A stretch of 64,000 nucleotides of DNA from Tridacna crocea (Eukaryota; Mollusca; Bivalvia; Cardiida; Cardiidae): positions 6,677,001 through 6,741,000 of the forward strand of contig OX031063.1 of assembly GCA_943736015.1 (NCBI GenBank). The letters run 5' to 3'. Shown in pieces: positions 33,558 through 46,988 of the stretch; position 1 is the stretch's first letter; each line of letters begins with the position of its first letter. The translations under genes and the position numbers were made by a program. The notes under the pieces are model-generated. The model saw only the letters and a list, made by a program, of their open reading frames with translations, had not been told where the DNA came from and made no database searches.

Positions 33558-35236
33558 TTCTTTGATTTGAACAACAGGTATCAGTTGCCTCCGAAAGTGT
33601 GGAAGTTGATTTTACGATTTTATGCGCAGCACGTAACAGTCACGTATGGGTGAGATGGTCATCGTAACCAAATCAATGGCCCTAGTGAGAGAAAATGAAA
33701 AAGAAAAATCCCTATAATTGACTTAAGCAATAGTTGTCGTCTGCTATAAAATATTCCGTAAGTCGATTTTTCATGTTTTTGCGGATACGTAAGTGGCACC
33801 TGCGAGACAGTAGACAACCTAAATGGGTTTGTTTTCACGGTATAAAAAGATTGGAGAAAAAAAATTATTAAAAATTAAGTTCCCTCTATTTGACCTTCTA
33901 AGCAACAGGTGTCGTCTGCTATAAAATGCTCCACAAGTCGATTTTTCGCGTTTTTGCGATTACGTAACCTGCACCTATGAGACGGTAGTCAACGTAAATG
34001 GATTTGTCGTCACGGTATAAAGAGACTGGAGAAAAAATATACATTAAAAATTTAGTTCCTTTTGTTTGATTTATGCAATAATAAGCAGTTGCTACTGAAA
34101 GAGCCTTCAGTCTTTTTTTAGCCACTTGTCGCATTATTTTTTTTTTTTTTTTTTTCGCATGAGCGGAACTGGCACATATGAGACGGTAGACAACGTAACT
34201 GGGTTTCTTGTTGCGGTTTGAAGAGATTAGAAAAATTACACTTCAGTTGCCTTTGTTTGATATATGAGTTTTCAGTCTTTTTTTAGCCACTTGTCACATT
34301 AATTTCAGGGTTTGTTTTTTACACTGTACATTGATCACTTTGGCTCATTGAAAGTTTCAATGTGCAGCATTTATTGTGGGCTGAGAGTTGGAAAAGCAAA
34401 TCCAGTGAAGGGCTGGGGAGTGGGGGGTGCATCGAGGGTTTAAGGGAATTAACTCTTGCAAGGGTTTTGAAAAGACCAAATCAAGGTCTTCTGCGCCCCT
34501 ATTTTCTTAAATGTTTGCCTATTTTCAGTGAAATCTGGCATGTGTGGATGGTGCATGCCCGGCAGATTGCCAAGGACTGCACAGCAGCCTTTAAAGAAGA
34601 ATTTAAATCCACTTTTATGCCGTTTTTTGCACTGTTTTTTATTCGATATATTAAGGCGCCATTTTGGAGCGATTTTGAAGCTCTCTGATTGGCTGATGGG
34701 CCCGAGTTTGAATTCTAAGGTCTTCTCTGATTGGCTGTTGGTATCCATTGTTGGTATCCAATCTGATTTCCTTAAAACTTCTCTGATTGGATAATTTCAG
34801 AGAGGGAAGAGATTTGATTGGCTGATGGGAAAGGGGGGAAATATCTGTTTATCTTTATTAACCTTTTACCACACAATGACGCGGCCTTTTAACACCCCAA
34901 AGGCTTATGAAAATAATCTGAGGAAAGGAGAAAATACAGGTTACCAGCATTTTCTCCTTTTCCCACAATGTTTTCCACCCTATCAAAGAAAAAATTTGAT
35001 TTTGAGTTATTCTTACATCTTATTTTATCTTTTTGGCCTACTTGTAAATTTCTTCAAACAAGAACAAGATTTCTTTTATCGGAAAAAGTTTCCGCAACAG
35101 CAACCAGTTGCTTCTGAATTTTATATTTTCGCACAGCGGTTAAACATAAAATTGACTTTTGACTCGCGCGGTCATCCAAATTGGTTCAATGTTTTCATGA
35201 CCCTGGTAAGAAAACAGGGAAAATTTTTGTTTACCT
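33558..35236 (+). repeat. Array unit 21, 1679 bp
   Basis: Distinguishing variants: TTGTTTTCACGG near 33830, GGTAGACAACG near 34186 (also in unit 35), AAGAATTTAAATCC near 34597, which changes one arm of the 7-bp hairpin, CTTAAAACTTCTC near 34772, which removes the HindIII-type site, and a 6-G tract. Confidence 0.97.
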
Positions 35237-36915
35237 TTCTTTGATTTGAACAACAGGTATCAGTTGCCTCCAAAAGTGTGGAAGTTGATTTTACGATTTT
35301 ATGCGCAGCACGTAACAGTCACGTATGGGTGAGATGGTCATCGTAACCAAATCAATGGCCCTAGTGAGAGAAAATGAAAAAGAAAAATCCCTATAATTGA
35401 CTTAAGCAATAGTTGTCGTCTGCTATAAAATATTCCGTAAGTCGATTTTTCATGTTTTTGCGGATACGTAAGTGGCACCTGCGAGACAGTAGACAACCTA
35501 AATGGGTTTGTTGTCACAGTATAAAAAGATTGGAGAAAAAAAATTATAAAAAATTAAGTTCCCTCTATTTGACCTTCTAAGCAACAGGTGTCGTCTGCTA
35601 TAAAATGCTCCACAAGTCGACTTTTCGCGTTTTTGCGATCACGTAACCTGCACCTATGAGACGGTAGTCAACGTAAATGGATTTGTCGTCACGGTATAAA
35701 GAGACTGGAGAAAAAATATACATTAAAAATTTAGTTCCTTTTGTTTGATTTATGCAATAATAAGCAGTTGCTACTGAAAGAGCCTTCAGTCTTTTTTTAG
35801 CCTCTTGTCGCATTATTTTTTTTTTTTTTTTTTCGCATGAGCGGAACTGGCACATATGAGACGGTAGTCAACGTAACTGGGTTTCTTGTTGCGGTTTGAA
35901 GAGATTAGAAAAATTACACTTCAGTTGCCTTTGTTTGATATATGAGTTTTCAGTCTTTTTTTAGCCACTTGTCACATTAATTTCAGGGTTTGTTTTTTAC
36001 ACTGTACATTGATCACTTTGGCTCATTGAAAGTTTCAATGTGCAGCATTTATTGTGGGCTGAGAGTTGGAAAAGCAAATCCAGTGAAGGGCTGGGGAGTG
36101 GGGGGTGCATCGAGGGTTTAAGGGAATTAACTCTTGCAAGGGTTTTGAAAAGACCAAATCAAGGTCTTCTGCGCCCCTATTTTCTTAAATGTTTGCCTAT
36201 TTTCAGTGAAATCTGGCATGTGTGGATGGTGCATGCCCGGCAGATTGCCAAGGACTGCACAGCAGCCTTTAAAGAAGACTTTAAATCCACTTTTATGCCG
36301 TTTTTTGCACTGTTTTTTATTCGATATATTAAGGCGCCATTTTGGAGCGATTTTGAAGCTCTCTGATTGGCTGATGGGCCCGAGTTTGAATTCTTAGGTC
36401 TTCTCTGATTGGCTGTTGGTATCCATTGTTGGTATCCAATCTGATTTCCTTAAAGCTTCTCTGATTGGATAATTTCAGAGAGGGAAGAGATTTGATTGGC
36501 TGATGGGAAAGGGGGGGAAATATCTGTTTATCTTTATTAACCTTTTACCACACAATGACGCGGCCTTTTAACACCCCAAAGGCTTATGAAAATAATCTGA
36601 GGAAAGGAGAAAATACAGGTTACCAGCATTTTCTCCTTTTCCCACAATGTTTTCCACCCTATCAAAGAAAAAATTTGATTTTGAGTTATTCTTACATCTT
36701 ATTTTATCTTTTTGGCCTACTTGTAAATTTCTTCAAACAAGAACAAGATTTCTTTTATCGGAAAAAGTTTCCGCAACAGCAACCAGTTGCTTCTGAATTT
36801 TATATTTTCGCACAGCGGTTAAACATAAAATTGACTTTTGACTCGCGCGGTCATCCAAATTGGTTCAATGTTTTCATGACCCTGGTAAGAAAACAGGGAA
36901 AATTTTTGTTTACCT
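35237..36915 (+). repeat. Array unit 22, 1679 bp
   Basis: First unit of the four-unit block that is repeated as units 26-29. Variants: CCTCCAAAAG near 35268 (CpG transition), TCACAGTAT near 35514, TTATAAAAAATT near 35544, GTCGACTTTTCG with GCGATCACG near 35617-35643, GCCTCTTGTCG near 35801, and GAATTCTTAGG near 36389. TCACAGTAT and GAATTCTTAGG occur elsewhere only in unit 26. Confidence 0.97.
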
Positions 36916-38593
36916 TTCTTTGATTTGAACAACAGGTATCAGTTGCCTCCGAAAGTGTGGAAGTTGATTTTACGATTTTATGCGCAGCACGTAACAGTCA
37001 CGTATGGGTGAGATGGTCATCGTAACCAAATCAATGGCCCTAGTGAGAGAAAATGAAAAAGAAAAATCCCTATAATTGACTTAAGCAATAGTTGTCGTCT
37101 GCTATAAAATATTCCGTAAGTCGATTTTTCATGTTTTTGCGGATACGTAAGTGGCACCTGCGAGACAGTAGACAACCTAAATGGGTTTGTTGTCACGGTA
37201 TAAAAAGATTGGAGAAAAAAAATTATTAAAAATTAAGTTCCCTCTATTTGACCTTCTAAGCAACAGGTGTCGTCTGCTATAAAATGCTCCACAAGTCGAT
37301 TTTTCGCGTTTTTGCAATTACGTAACCTGCACCTATGAGACGGTAGTCAACGTAAATGGATTTGTCGTCACGGTATAAAGAGACTGGAGAAAAAATATAC
37401 ATTAAAAATTTAGTTCCTTTTGTTTGATTTATGCAATAATAAGCAGTTGCTACTGAAAGAGCCTTCAGTCTTTTTTTAGCCACTTGTCGCATTATTTTTT
37501 TTTTTTTTTTTCGCATGAGTGGAACTGGCACATATGAGACGGTAGTCAACGTAACTGGGTTTCTTGTTGCGGTTTGAAGAGATTAGAAAAATTACACTTC
37601 AGTTGCCTTTGTTTGATATATGAGTTTTCAGTCTTTTTTTAGCCACTTGTCACATTAATTTCAGGGTTTGTTTTTTACACTGTACATTGATCACTTTGGC
37701 TCATTGAAAGTTTCAATGTGCAGCATTTATTGTGGGCTGAGAGTTGGAAAAGCAAATCCAGTGAAGGGCTGGGGAGTGGGGGGTGCATCGAGGGTTTAAG
37801 GGAATTAACTCTTGCAAGGGTTTTGAAAAGACCAAATCAAGGTCTTCTGCGCCCCTATTTTCTTAAATGTTTGCCTATTTTCAGTGAAATCTGGCATGTG
37901 TGGATGGTGCATGCCCGGCAGATTGCCAAGGACTGCACAGCAGCCTTTAAAGAAGACTTTAAATCCACTTTTATGCCGTTTTTTGCACTGTTTTTTATTC
38001 GATATATTAAGGCGCCATTTTGGAGCGATTTTGAAGCTCTCTGATTGGCTGATGGGCCCGAGTTTGAATTCTAAGGTCTTCTCTGATTGGCTGTTGGTAT
38101 CCATTGTTGGTATCCAATCTGATTTCCTTAAAGCTTCTCTGATTGGATAATTTCAGAGAGGGAAGAGATTTGATTGGCTGATGGGAAAGGGGGGGAAATA
38201 TCTGTTTATCTTTATTAACCTTTTACCACACAATGACGCGGCCTTTTAACACCCCAAAGGCTTATGAAAATAATCTGAGGAAAGGAGAAAATACAGGTTA
38301 CCAGCATTTTCTCCTTTTCCCACAATGTTTTCCACCCTATCAAAGAAAAAATTTGATTTTGAGTTATTCTTACATCTTATTTTATCTTTTTGGCCTACTT
38401 GTAAATTTCTTCAAACAAGAACAAGATTTCTTTTATCGGAAAAAGTTTCCGCAACAGCAACCAGTTGCTTCTGAATTTTATATTTTCGCACAGCGGTTAA
38501 ACATAAAATTGACTTTTGACTCGCGCGGTCATCCAAATTGGTTCAATGTTTTCATGACCCTGGTAAGAAAACAGGGAAAATTTTTGTTTACCT
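36916..38593 (+). repeat. Array unit 23, 1678 bp
   Basis: Has TTGCAATTACG near 37313, seen elsewhere only in unit 27, and the private ATGAGTGGAAC near 37516. Both are CpG transitions. Confidence 0.97.
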
Positions 38594-40272
38594 TTCTTTG
38601 ATTTGAACAACAGGTATCAGTTGCCTCCGAAAGTGTGGAAGTTGATTTTACGATTTTATGCGCAGCACGTAACAGTCACGTATGGGTGAGATGGTCATCG
38701 TAACCAAATCAATGGCCCTAGTGAGAGAAAATGAAAAAGAAAAATCCCTATAATTGACTTAAGCAATAGTTGTCGTCTGCTATAAAATATTCCGTAAGTC
38801 GATTTTTCATGTTTTTGCGGATACGTAAGTGGCACCTGCGAGACAGTAGACAACCTAAATGGGTTTGTTGTCACGGTATAAAAAGATTGGAGAAAAAAAA
38901 TTATAAAAAATTAAGTTCCCTCTATTTGACCTTCTAAGCAACAGGTGTCGTCTGCTATAAAATGCTCCACAAGTCGACTTTTCGCGTTTTTGCGATCACG
39001 TAACCTGCACCTATGAGACGGTAGTCAACGTAAATGGATTTGTCGTCACGGTATAAAGAGACTGGAGAAAAAATATACATTAAAAATTTAGTTCCTTTTG
39101 TTTGATTTATGCAATAATAAGCAGTTGCTACTGAAAGAGCCTTCAGTCTTTTTTTAGCCTCTTGTCGCATTATTTTTTTTTTTTTTTTTTCGCATGAGCG
39201 GAACTGGCACATATGAGACGGTAGTCAACGTAACTGGGTTTCTTGTTGCGGTTTGAAGAGATTAGAAAAATTACACTTCAGTTGCCTTTGTTTGATATAT
39301 GAGTTTTCAGTCTTTTTTTAGCCACTTGTCACATTAATTTCAGGGTTTGTTTTTTACACTGTACATTGATCACTTTGGCTCATTGAAAGTTTCAATGTGC
39401 AGCATTTATTGTGGGCTGAGAGTTGGAAAAGCAAATCCAGTGAAGGGCTGGGGAGTGGGGGGTGCATCGAGGGTTTAAGGGAATTAACTCTTGCAAGGGT
39501 TTTGAAAAGACCAAATCAAGGTCTTCTGCGCCCCTATTTTCTTAAATGTTTGCCTATTTTCAGTGAAATCTGGCATGTGTGGATGGTGCATGCCCGGCAG
39601 ATTGCCAAGGACTGCACAGCAGCCTTTAAAGAAGACTTTAAATCCACTTTTATGCCGTTTTTTGCACTGTTTTTTATTCGATATATTAAGGCGCCATTTT
39701 GGAGCGATTTTGAAGCTCTCTGATTGGCTGATGGGCCCGAGTTTGAATTCTAAGGTCTTCTCTGATTGGCTGTTGGTATCCATTGTTGGTATCCAATCTG
39801 ATTTCCTTAAAGCTTCTCTGATTGGATAATTTCAGAGAGGGAAGAGATTTGATTGGCTGATGGGAAAGGGGGGGAAATATCTGTTTATCTTTATTAACCT
39901 TTTACCACACAATGACGCGGCCTTTTAACACCCCAAAGGCTTATGAAAATAATCTGAGGAAAGGAGAAAATATAGGTTACCAGCATGTTCTCCTTTTCCC
40001 ACAATGTTTTCCACCCCATCAAAGAAAAAATTTGATTTTGAGTTATTCTTACATCTTATTTTATCTTTTTGGCCTACTTGTAAATTTCTTCAAACAAGAA
40101 CAAGATTTCTTTTATCGGAAAAAGTTTCCGCAACAGCAACCAGTTGCTTCTGAATTTTATATTTTCGCACAGCGGTTAAACATAAAATTGACTTTTGACT
40201 CGCGCGGTCATCCAAATTGGTTCAATGTTTTCATGACCCTGGTAAGAAAACAGGGAAAATTTTTGTTTACCT
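38594..40272 (+). repeat. Array unit 24, 1679 bp
   Basis: Has TTATAAAAAATT, GTCGACTTTTCG with GCGATCACG (near 38974-39000), GCCTCTTGTCG near 39158, AATATAGGTTACC near 39969, CAGCATGTTCTCC near 39981 and CCACCCCATC near 40011. The full combination recurs only in unit 28. Confidence 0.97.
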
Positions 40273-41951
40273 TTCTTTGATTTGAACAACAGGTATCAGT
40301 TGCCTCCGAAAGTGTGGAAGTTGATTTTACGATTTTATGCGCAGCACGTAACAGTCACGTATGGGTGAGATGGTCATCGTAACCAAATCAATGGCCCTAG
40401 TGAGAGAAAATGAAAAAGAAAAATCCCTATAATTGACTTAAGCAATAGTTGTCGTCTGCTATAAAATATTCCGTAAGTCGATTTTTCATGTTTTTGCGGA
40501 TACGTAAGTGGCACCTGCGAGACAGTAGACAACCTAAATGGGTTTGTTGTCACGGTATAAAAAGATTGGAGAAAAAAAATTATTAAAAATTAAGTTCCCT
40601 CTATTTGACCTTCTAAGCAACAGGTGTCGTCTGCTATAAAATGCTCCACAAGTCGATTTTTCGCGTTTTTGCGATTACGTAACCTGCACCTATGAGACGG
40701 TAGTCAACGTAAATGGATTTGTCGTCACGGTATAAAGAGACTGGAGAAAAAATATACATTAAAAATTTAGTTCCTTTTGTTTGATTTATGCAATAATAAG
40801 CAGTTGCTACTGAAAGAGCCTTCAGTCTTTTTTTAGCCACTTGTCGCATTATTTTTTTTTTTTTTTTTTCGCATGAGCGGAACTGGCACATATGAGACGG
40901 TAGTCAACGTAACTGGGTTTCTTGTTGCGGTTTGAAGAGATTAGAAAAATTACACTTCAGTTGCCTTTGTTTGATATATGAGTTTTCAGTCTTTTTTTAG
41001 CCACTTGTCACATTAATTTCAGGGTTTGTTTTTTACACTGTACATTGATCACTTTGGCTCATTGAAAGTTTCAATGTGCAGCATTTATTGTGGGCTGAGA
41101 GTTGGAAAAGCAAATCCAGTGAAGGGCTGGGGAGTGGGGGGTGCATCGAGGGTTTAAGGGAATTAACTCTTGCAAGGGTTTTGAAAAGACCAAATCAAGG
41201 TCTTCTGCGCCCCTATTTTCTTAAATGTTTGCCTATTTTCAGTGAAATCTGGCATGTGTGGATGGTGCATGCCCGGCAGATTGCCAAGGACTGCACAGCA
41301 GCCTTTAAAGAAGACTTTAAATCCACTTTTATGCCGTTTTTTGCACTGTTTTTTATTCGATATATTAAGGCGCCATTTTGGAGCGATTTTGAAGCTCTCT
41401 GATTGGCTGATGGGCCCGAGTTTGAATTCTAAGGTCTTCTCTGATTGGCTGTTGGTATCCATTGTTGGTATCCAATCTGATTTCCTTAAAGCTTCTCTGA
41501 TTGGATAATTTCAGAGAGGGAAGAGATTTGATTGGCTGATGGGAAAGGGGGGGAAATATCTGTTTATCTTTATTAACCTTTTACCACACAATGACGCGGC
41601 CTTTTAACACCCCAAAGGCTTATGAAAATAATCTGAGGAAAGGAGAAAATACAGGTTACCAGCATTTTCTCCTTTTCCCACAATGTTTTCCACCCTATCA
41701 AAGAAAAAATTTGATTTTGAGTTATTCTTACATCTTATTTTATCTTTTTGGCCTACTTGTAAATTTCTTCAAACAAGAACAAGATTTCTTTTATCGGAAA
41801 AAGTTTCCGCAACAGCAACCAGTTGCTTCTGAATTTTATATTTTCGCACAGCGGTTAAACATAAAATTGACTTTTGACTCGCGCGGTCATCCAAATTGGT
41901 TCAATGTTTTCATGACCCTGGTAAGAAAACAGGGAAAATTTTTGTTTACCT
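40273..41951 (+). repeat. Array unit 25, 1679 bp
   Basis: Close to the common form. I saw no private substitution. It is the fourth unit of the 22-25 block. Confidence 0.97.
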
Positions 41952-43630
41952 TTCTTTGATTTGAACAACAGGTATCAGTTGCCTCCGAAAGTGTGGAAGT
42001 TGATTTTACGATTTTATGCGCAGCACGTAACAGTCACGTATGGGTGAGATGGTCATCGTAACCAAATCAATGGCCTTAGTGAGAGAAAATGAAAAAGAAA
42101 AATCCCTATAATTGACTTAAGCAATAGTTGTCGTCTGCTATAAAATATTCCGTAAGTCGATTTTTCATGTTTTTGCGGATACGTAAGTGGCACCTGCGAG
42201 ACAGTAGACAACCTAAATGGGTTTGTTGTCACAGTATAAAAAGATTGGAGAAAAAAAATTATAAAAAATTAAGTTCCCTCTATTTGACCTTCTAAGCAAC
42301 AGGTGTCGTCTGCTATAAAATGCTCCACAAGTCGACTTTTCGCGTTTTTGCGATCACGTAACCTGCACCTATGAGACGGTAGTCAACGTAAATGGATTTG
42401 TCGTCACGGTATAAAGAGACTGGAGAAAAAATATACATTAAAAATTTAGTTCCTTTTGTTTGATTTATGCAATAATAAGCAGTTGCTACTGAAAGAGCCT
42501 TCAGTCTTTTTTTAGCCACTTGTCGCATTATTTTTTTTTTTTTTTTTTCGCATGAGCGGAACTGGCACATATGAGACGGTAGTCAACGTAACTGGGTTTC
42601 TTGTTGCGGTTTGAAGAGATTAGAAAAATTACACTTCAGTTGCCTTTGTTTGATATATGAGTTTTCAGTCTTTTTTTAGCCACTTGTCACATTAATTTCA
42701 GGGTTTGTTTTTTACACTGTACATTGATCACTTTGGCTCATTGAAAGTTTCAATGTGCAGCATTTATTGTGGGCTGAGAGTTGGAAAAGCAAATCCAGTG
42801 AAGGGCTGGGGAGTGGGGGGTGCATCGAGGGTTTAAGGGAATTAACTCTTGCAAGGGTTTTGAAAAGACCAAATCAAGGTCTTCTGCGCCCCTATTTTCT
42901 TAAATGTTTGCCTATTTTCAGTGAAATCTGGCATGTGTGGATGGTGCATGCCCGGCAGATTGCCAAGGACTGCACAGCAGCCTTTAAAGAAGACTTTAAA
43001 TCCACTTTTATGCCGTTTTTTGCACTGTTTTTTATTCGATATATTAAGGCGCCATTTTGGAGCGATTTTGAAGCTCTCTGATTGGCTGATGGGCCCGAGT
43101 TTGAATTCTTAGGTCTTCTCTGATTGGCTGTTGGTATCCATTGTTGGTATCCAATCTGATTTCCTTAAAGCTTCTCTGATTGGATAATTTCAGAGAGGGA
43201 AGAGATTTGATTGGCTGATGGGAAAGGGGGGGAAATATCTGTTTATCTTTATTAACCTTTTACCACACAATGACGCGGCCTTTTAACACCCCAAAGGCTT
43301 ATGAAAATAATCTGAGGAAAGGAGAAAATACAGGTTACCAGCATTTTCTCCTTTTCCCACAATGTTTTCCACCCTATCAAAGAAAAAATTTGATTTTGAG
43401 TTATTCTTACATCTTATTTTATCTTTTTGGCCTACTTGTAAATTTCTTCAAACAAGAACAAGATTTCTTTTATCGGAAAAAGTTTCCGCAACAGCAACCA
43501 GTTGCTTCTGAATTTTATATTTTCGCACAGCGGTTAAACATAAAATTGACTTTTGACTCGCGCGGTCATCCAAATTGGTTCAATGTTTTCATGACCCTGG
43601 TAAGAAAACAGGGAAAATTTTTGTTTACCT
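41952..43630 (+). repeat. Array unit 26, 1679 bp
   Basis: Matches unit 22 in TCACAGTAT near 42229, TTATAAAAAATT near 42260, GTCGACTTTTCG with GCGATCACG near 42332-42358, and GAATTCTTAGG near 43104. It differs from unit 22 in having the usual GCCACTTGTCG and a private GGCCTTAGTG near 42072. Confidence 0.97.
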
Positions 43631-45309
43631 TTCTTTGATTTGAACAACAGGTATCAGTTGCCTCCGAAAGTGTGGAAGTTGATTTTACGATTTTATGCGC
43701 AGCACGTAACAGTCACGTATGGGTGAGATGGTCATCGTAACCAAATCAATGGCCCTAGTGAGAGAAAATGAAAAAGAAAAATCCCTATAATTGACTTAAG
43801 CAATAGTTGTCGTCTGCTATAAAATATTCCGTAAGTCGATTTTTCATGTTTTTGCGGATACGTAAGTGGCACCTGCGAGACAGTAGACAACCTAAATGGG
43901 TTTGTTGTCACGGTATAAAAAGATTGGAGAAAAAAAATTATTAAAAATTAAGTTCCCTCTATTTGACCTTCTAAGCAACAGGTGTCGTCTGCTATAAAAT
44001 GCTCCACAAGTCGATTTTTCGCGTTTTTGCAATTACGTAACCTGCACCTATGAGACGGTAGTCAACGTAAATGGATTTGTCGTCACGGTATAAAGAGACT
44101 GGAGAAAAAATATACATTAAAAATTTAGTTCCTTTTGTTTGATTTATGCAATAATAAGCAGTTGCTACTGAAAGAGCCTTCAGTCTTTTTTTAGCCACTT
44201 GTCGCATTATTTTTTTTTTTTTTTTTCGCATGAGCGGAACTGGCACATATGAGACGGTAGTCAACGTAACTGGGTTTCTTGTTGCGGTTTGAAGAGATTA
44301 GAAAAATTACACTTCAGTTGCCTTTGTTTGATATATGAGTTTTCAGTCTTTTTTTAGCCACTTGTCACATTAATTTCAGGGTTTGTTTTTTACACTGTAC
44401 ATTGATCACTTTGGCTCATTGAAAGTTTCAATGTGCAGCATTTATTGTGGGCTGAGAGTTGGAAAAGCAAATCCAGTGAAGGGCTGGGGAGTGGGGGGTG
44501 CATCGAGGGTTTAAGGGAATTAACTCTTGCAAGGGTTTTGAAAAGACCAAATCAAGGTCTTCTGCGCCCCTATTTTCTTAAATGTTTGCCTATTTTCAGT
44601 GAAATCTGGCATGTGTGGATGGTGCATGCCCGGCAGATTGCCAAGGACTGCACAGCAGCCTTTAAAGAAGACTTTAAATCCACTTTTATGCCGTTTTTTG
44701 CACTGTTTTTTATTCGATATATTAAGGCGCCATTTTGGAGCGATTTTGAAGCTCTCTGATTGGCTGATGGGCCCGAGTTTGAATTCTAAGGTCTTCTCTG
44801 ATTGGCTGTTGGTATCCATTGTTGGTATCCAATCTGATTTCCTTAAAGCTTCTCTGATTGGATAATTTCAGAGAGGGAAGAGATTTGATTGGCTGATGGG
44901 AAAGGGGGGGGAAATATCTGTTTATCTTTATTAACCTTTTACCACACAATGACGCGGCCTTTTAACACCCCAAAGGCTTATGAAAATAATCTGAGGAAAG
45001 GAGAAAATACAGGTTACCAGCATTTTCTCCTTTTCCCACAATGTTTTCCACCCTATCAAAGAAAAAATTTGATTTTGAGTTATTCTTACATCTTATTTTA
45101 TCTTTTTGGCCTACTTGTAAATTTCTTCAAACAAGAACAAGATTTCTTTTATCGGAAAAAGTTTCCGCAACAGCAACCAGTTGCTTCTGAATTTTATATT
45201 TTCGCACAGCGGTTAAACATAAAATTGACTTTTGACTCGCGCGGTCATCCAAATTGGTTCAATGTTTTCATGACCCTGGTAAGAAAACAGGGAAAATTTT
45301 TGTTTACCT
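43631..45309 (+). repeat. Array unit 27, 1679 bp
   Basis: Matches unit 23 in TTGCAATTACG near 44028. It differs by an 8-G tract near 44903 and by lacking the private change of unit 23. Confidence 0.97.
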
Positions 45310-46988
45310 TTCTTTGATTTGAACAACAGGTATCAGTTGCCTCCGAAAGTGTGGAAGTTGATTTTACGATTTTATGCGCAGCACGTAACAGTCACGTATG
45401 GGTGAGATGGTCATCGTAACCAAATCAATGGCCCTAGTGAGAGAAAATGAAAAAGAAAAATCCCTATAATTGACTTAAGCAATAGTTGTCGTCTGCTATA
45501 AAATATTCCGTAAGTCGATTTTTCATGTTTTTGCGGATACGTAAGTGGCACCTGCGAGACAGTAGACAACCTAAATGGGTTTGTTGTCACGGTATAAAAA
45601 GATTGGAGAAAAAAAATTATAAAAAATTAAGTTCCCTCTATTTGACCTTCTAAGCAACAGGTGTCGTCTGCTATAAAATGCTCCACAACTCGACTTTTCG
45701 CGTTTTTGCGATCACGTAACCTGCACCTATGAGACGGTAGTCAACGTAAATGGATTTGTCGTCACGGTATAAAGAGACTGGAGAAAAAATATACATTAAA
45801 AATTTAGTTCCTTTTGTTTGATTTATGCAATAATAAGCAGTTGCTACTGAAAGAGCCTTCAGTCTTTTTTTAGCCTCTTGTCGCATTATTTTTTTTTTTT
45901 TTTTTTCGCATGAGCGGAACTGGCACATATGAGACGGTAGTCAACGTAACTGGGTTTCTTGTTGCGGTTTGAAGAGATTAGAAAAATTACACTTCAGTTG
46001 CCTTTGTTTGATATATGAGTTTTCAGTCTTTTTTTAGCCACTTGTCACATTAATTTCAGGGTTTGTTTTTTACACTGTACATTGATCACTTTGGCTCATT
46101 GAAAGTTTCAATGTGCAGCATTTATTGTGGGCTGAGAGTTGGAAAAGCAAATCCAGTGAAGGGCTGGGGAGTGGGGGGTGCATCGAGGGTTTAAGGGAAT
46201 TAACTCTTGCAAGGGTTTTGAAAAGACCAAATCAAGGTCTTCTGCGCCCCTATTTTCTTAAATGTTTGCCTATTTTCAGTGAAATCTGGCATGTGTGGAT
46301 GGTGCATGCCCGGCAGATTGCCAAGGACTGCACAGCAGCCTTTAAAGAAGACTTTAAATCCACTTTTATGCCGTTTTTTGCACTGTTTTTTATTCGATAT
46401 ATTAAGGCGCCATTTTGGAGCGATTTTGAAGCTCTCTGATTGGCTGATGGGCCCGAGTTTGAATTCTAAGGTCTTCTCTGATTGGCTGTTGGTATCCATT
46501 GTTGGTATCCAATCTGATTTCCTTAAAGCTTCTCTGATTGGATAATTTCAGAGAGGGAAGAGATTTGATTGGCTGATGGGAAAGGGGGGGAAATATCTGT
46601 TTATCTTTATTAACCTTTTACCACACAATGACGCGGCCTTTTAACACCCCAAAGGCTTATGAAAATAATCTGAGGAAAGGAGAAAATATAGGTTACCAGC
46701 ATGTTCTCCTTTTCCCACAATGTTGTCCACCCCATCAAAGAAAAAATTTGATTTTGAGTTATTCTTACATCTTATTTTATCTTTTTGGCCTACTTGTAAA
46801 TTTCTTCAAACAAGAACAAGATTTCTTTTATCGGAAAAAGTTTCCGCAACAGCAACCAGTTGCTTCTGAATTTTATATTTTCGCACAGCGGTTAAACATA
46901 AAATTGACTTTTGACTCGCGCGGTCATCCAAATTGGTTCAATGTTTTCATGACCCTGGTAAGAAAACAGGGAAAATTTTTGTTTACCT
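45310..46988 (+). repeat. Array unit 28, 1679 bp
   Basis: Matches unit 24 in TTATAAAAAATT, CGACTTTTCG with GCGATCACG, GCCTCTTGTCG, AATATAGGTTACC, CAGCATGTTCTCC and CCACCCCATC. Private changes: CACAACTCGAC near 45685 and ATGTTGTCCACC near 46721. Confidence 0.97.
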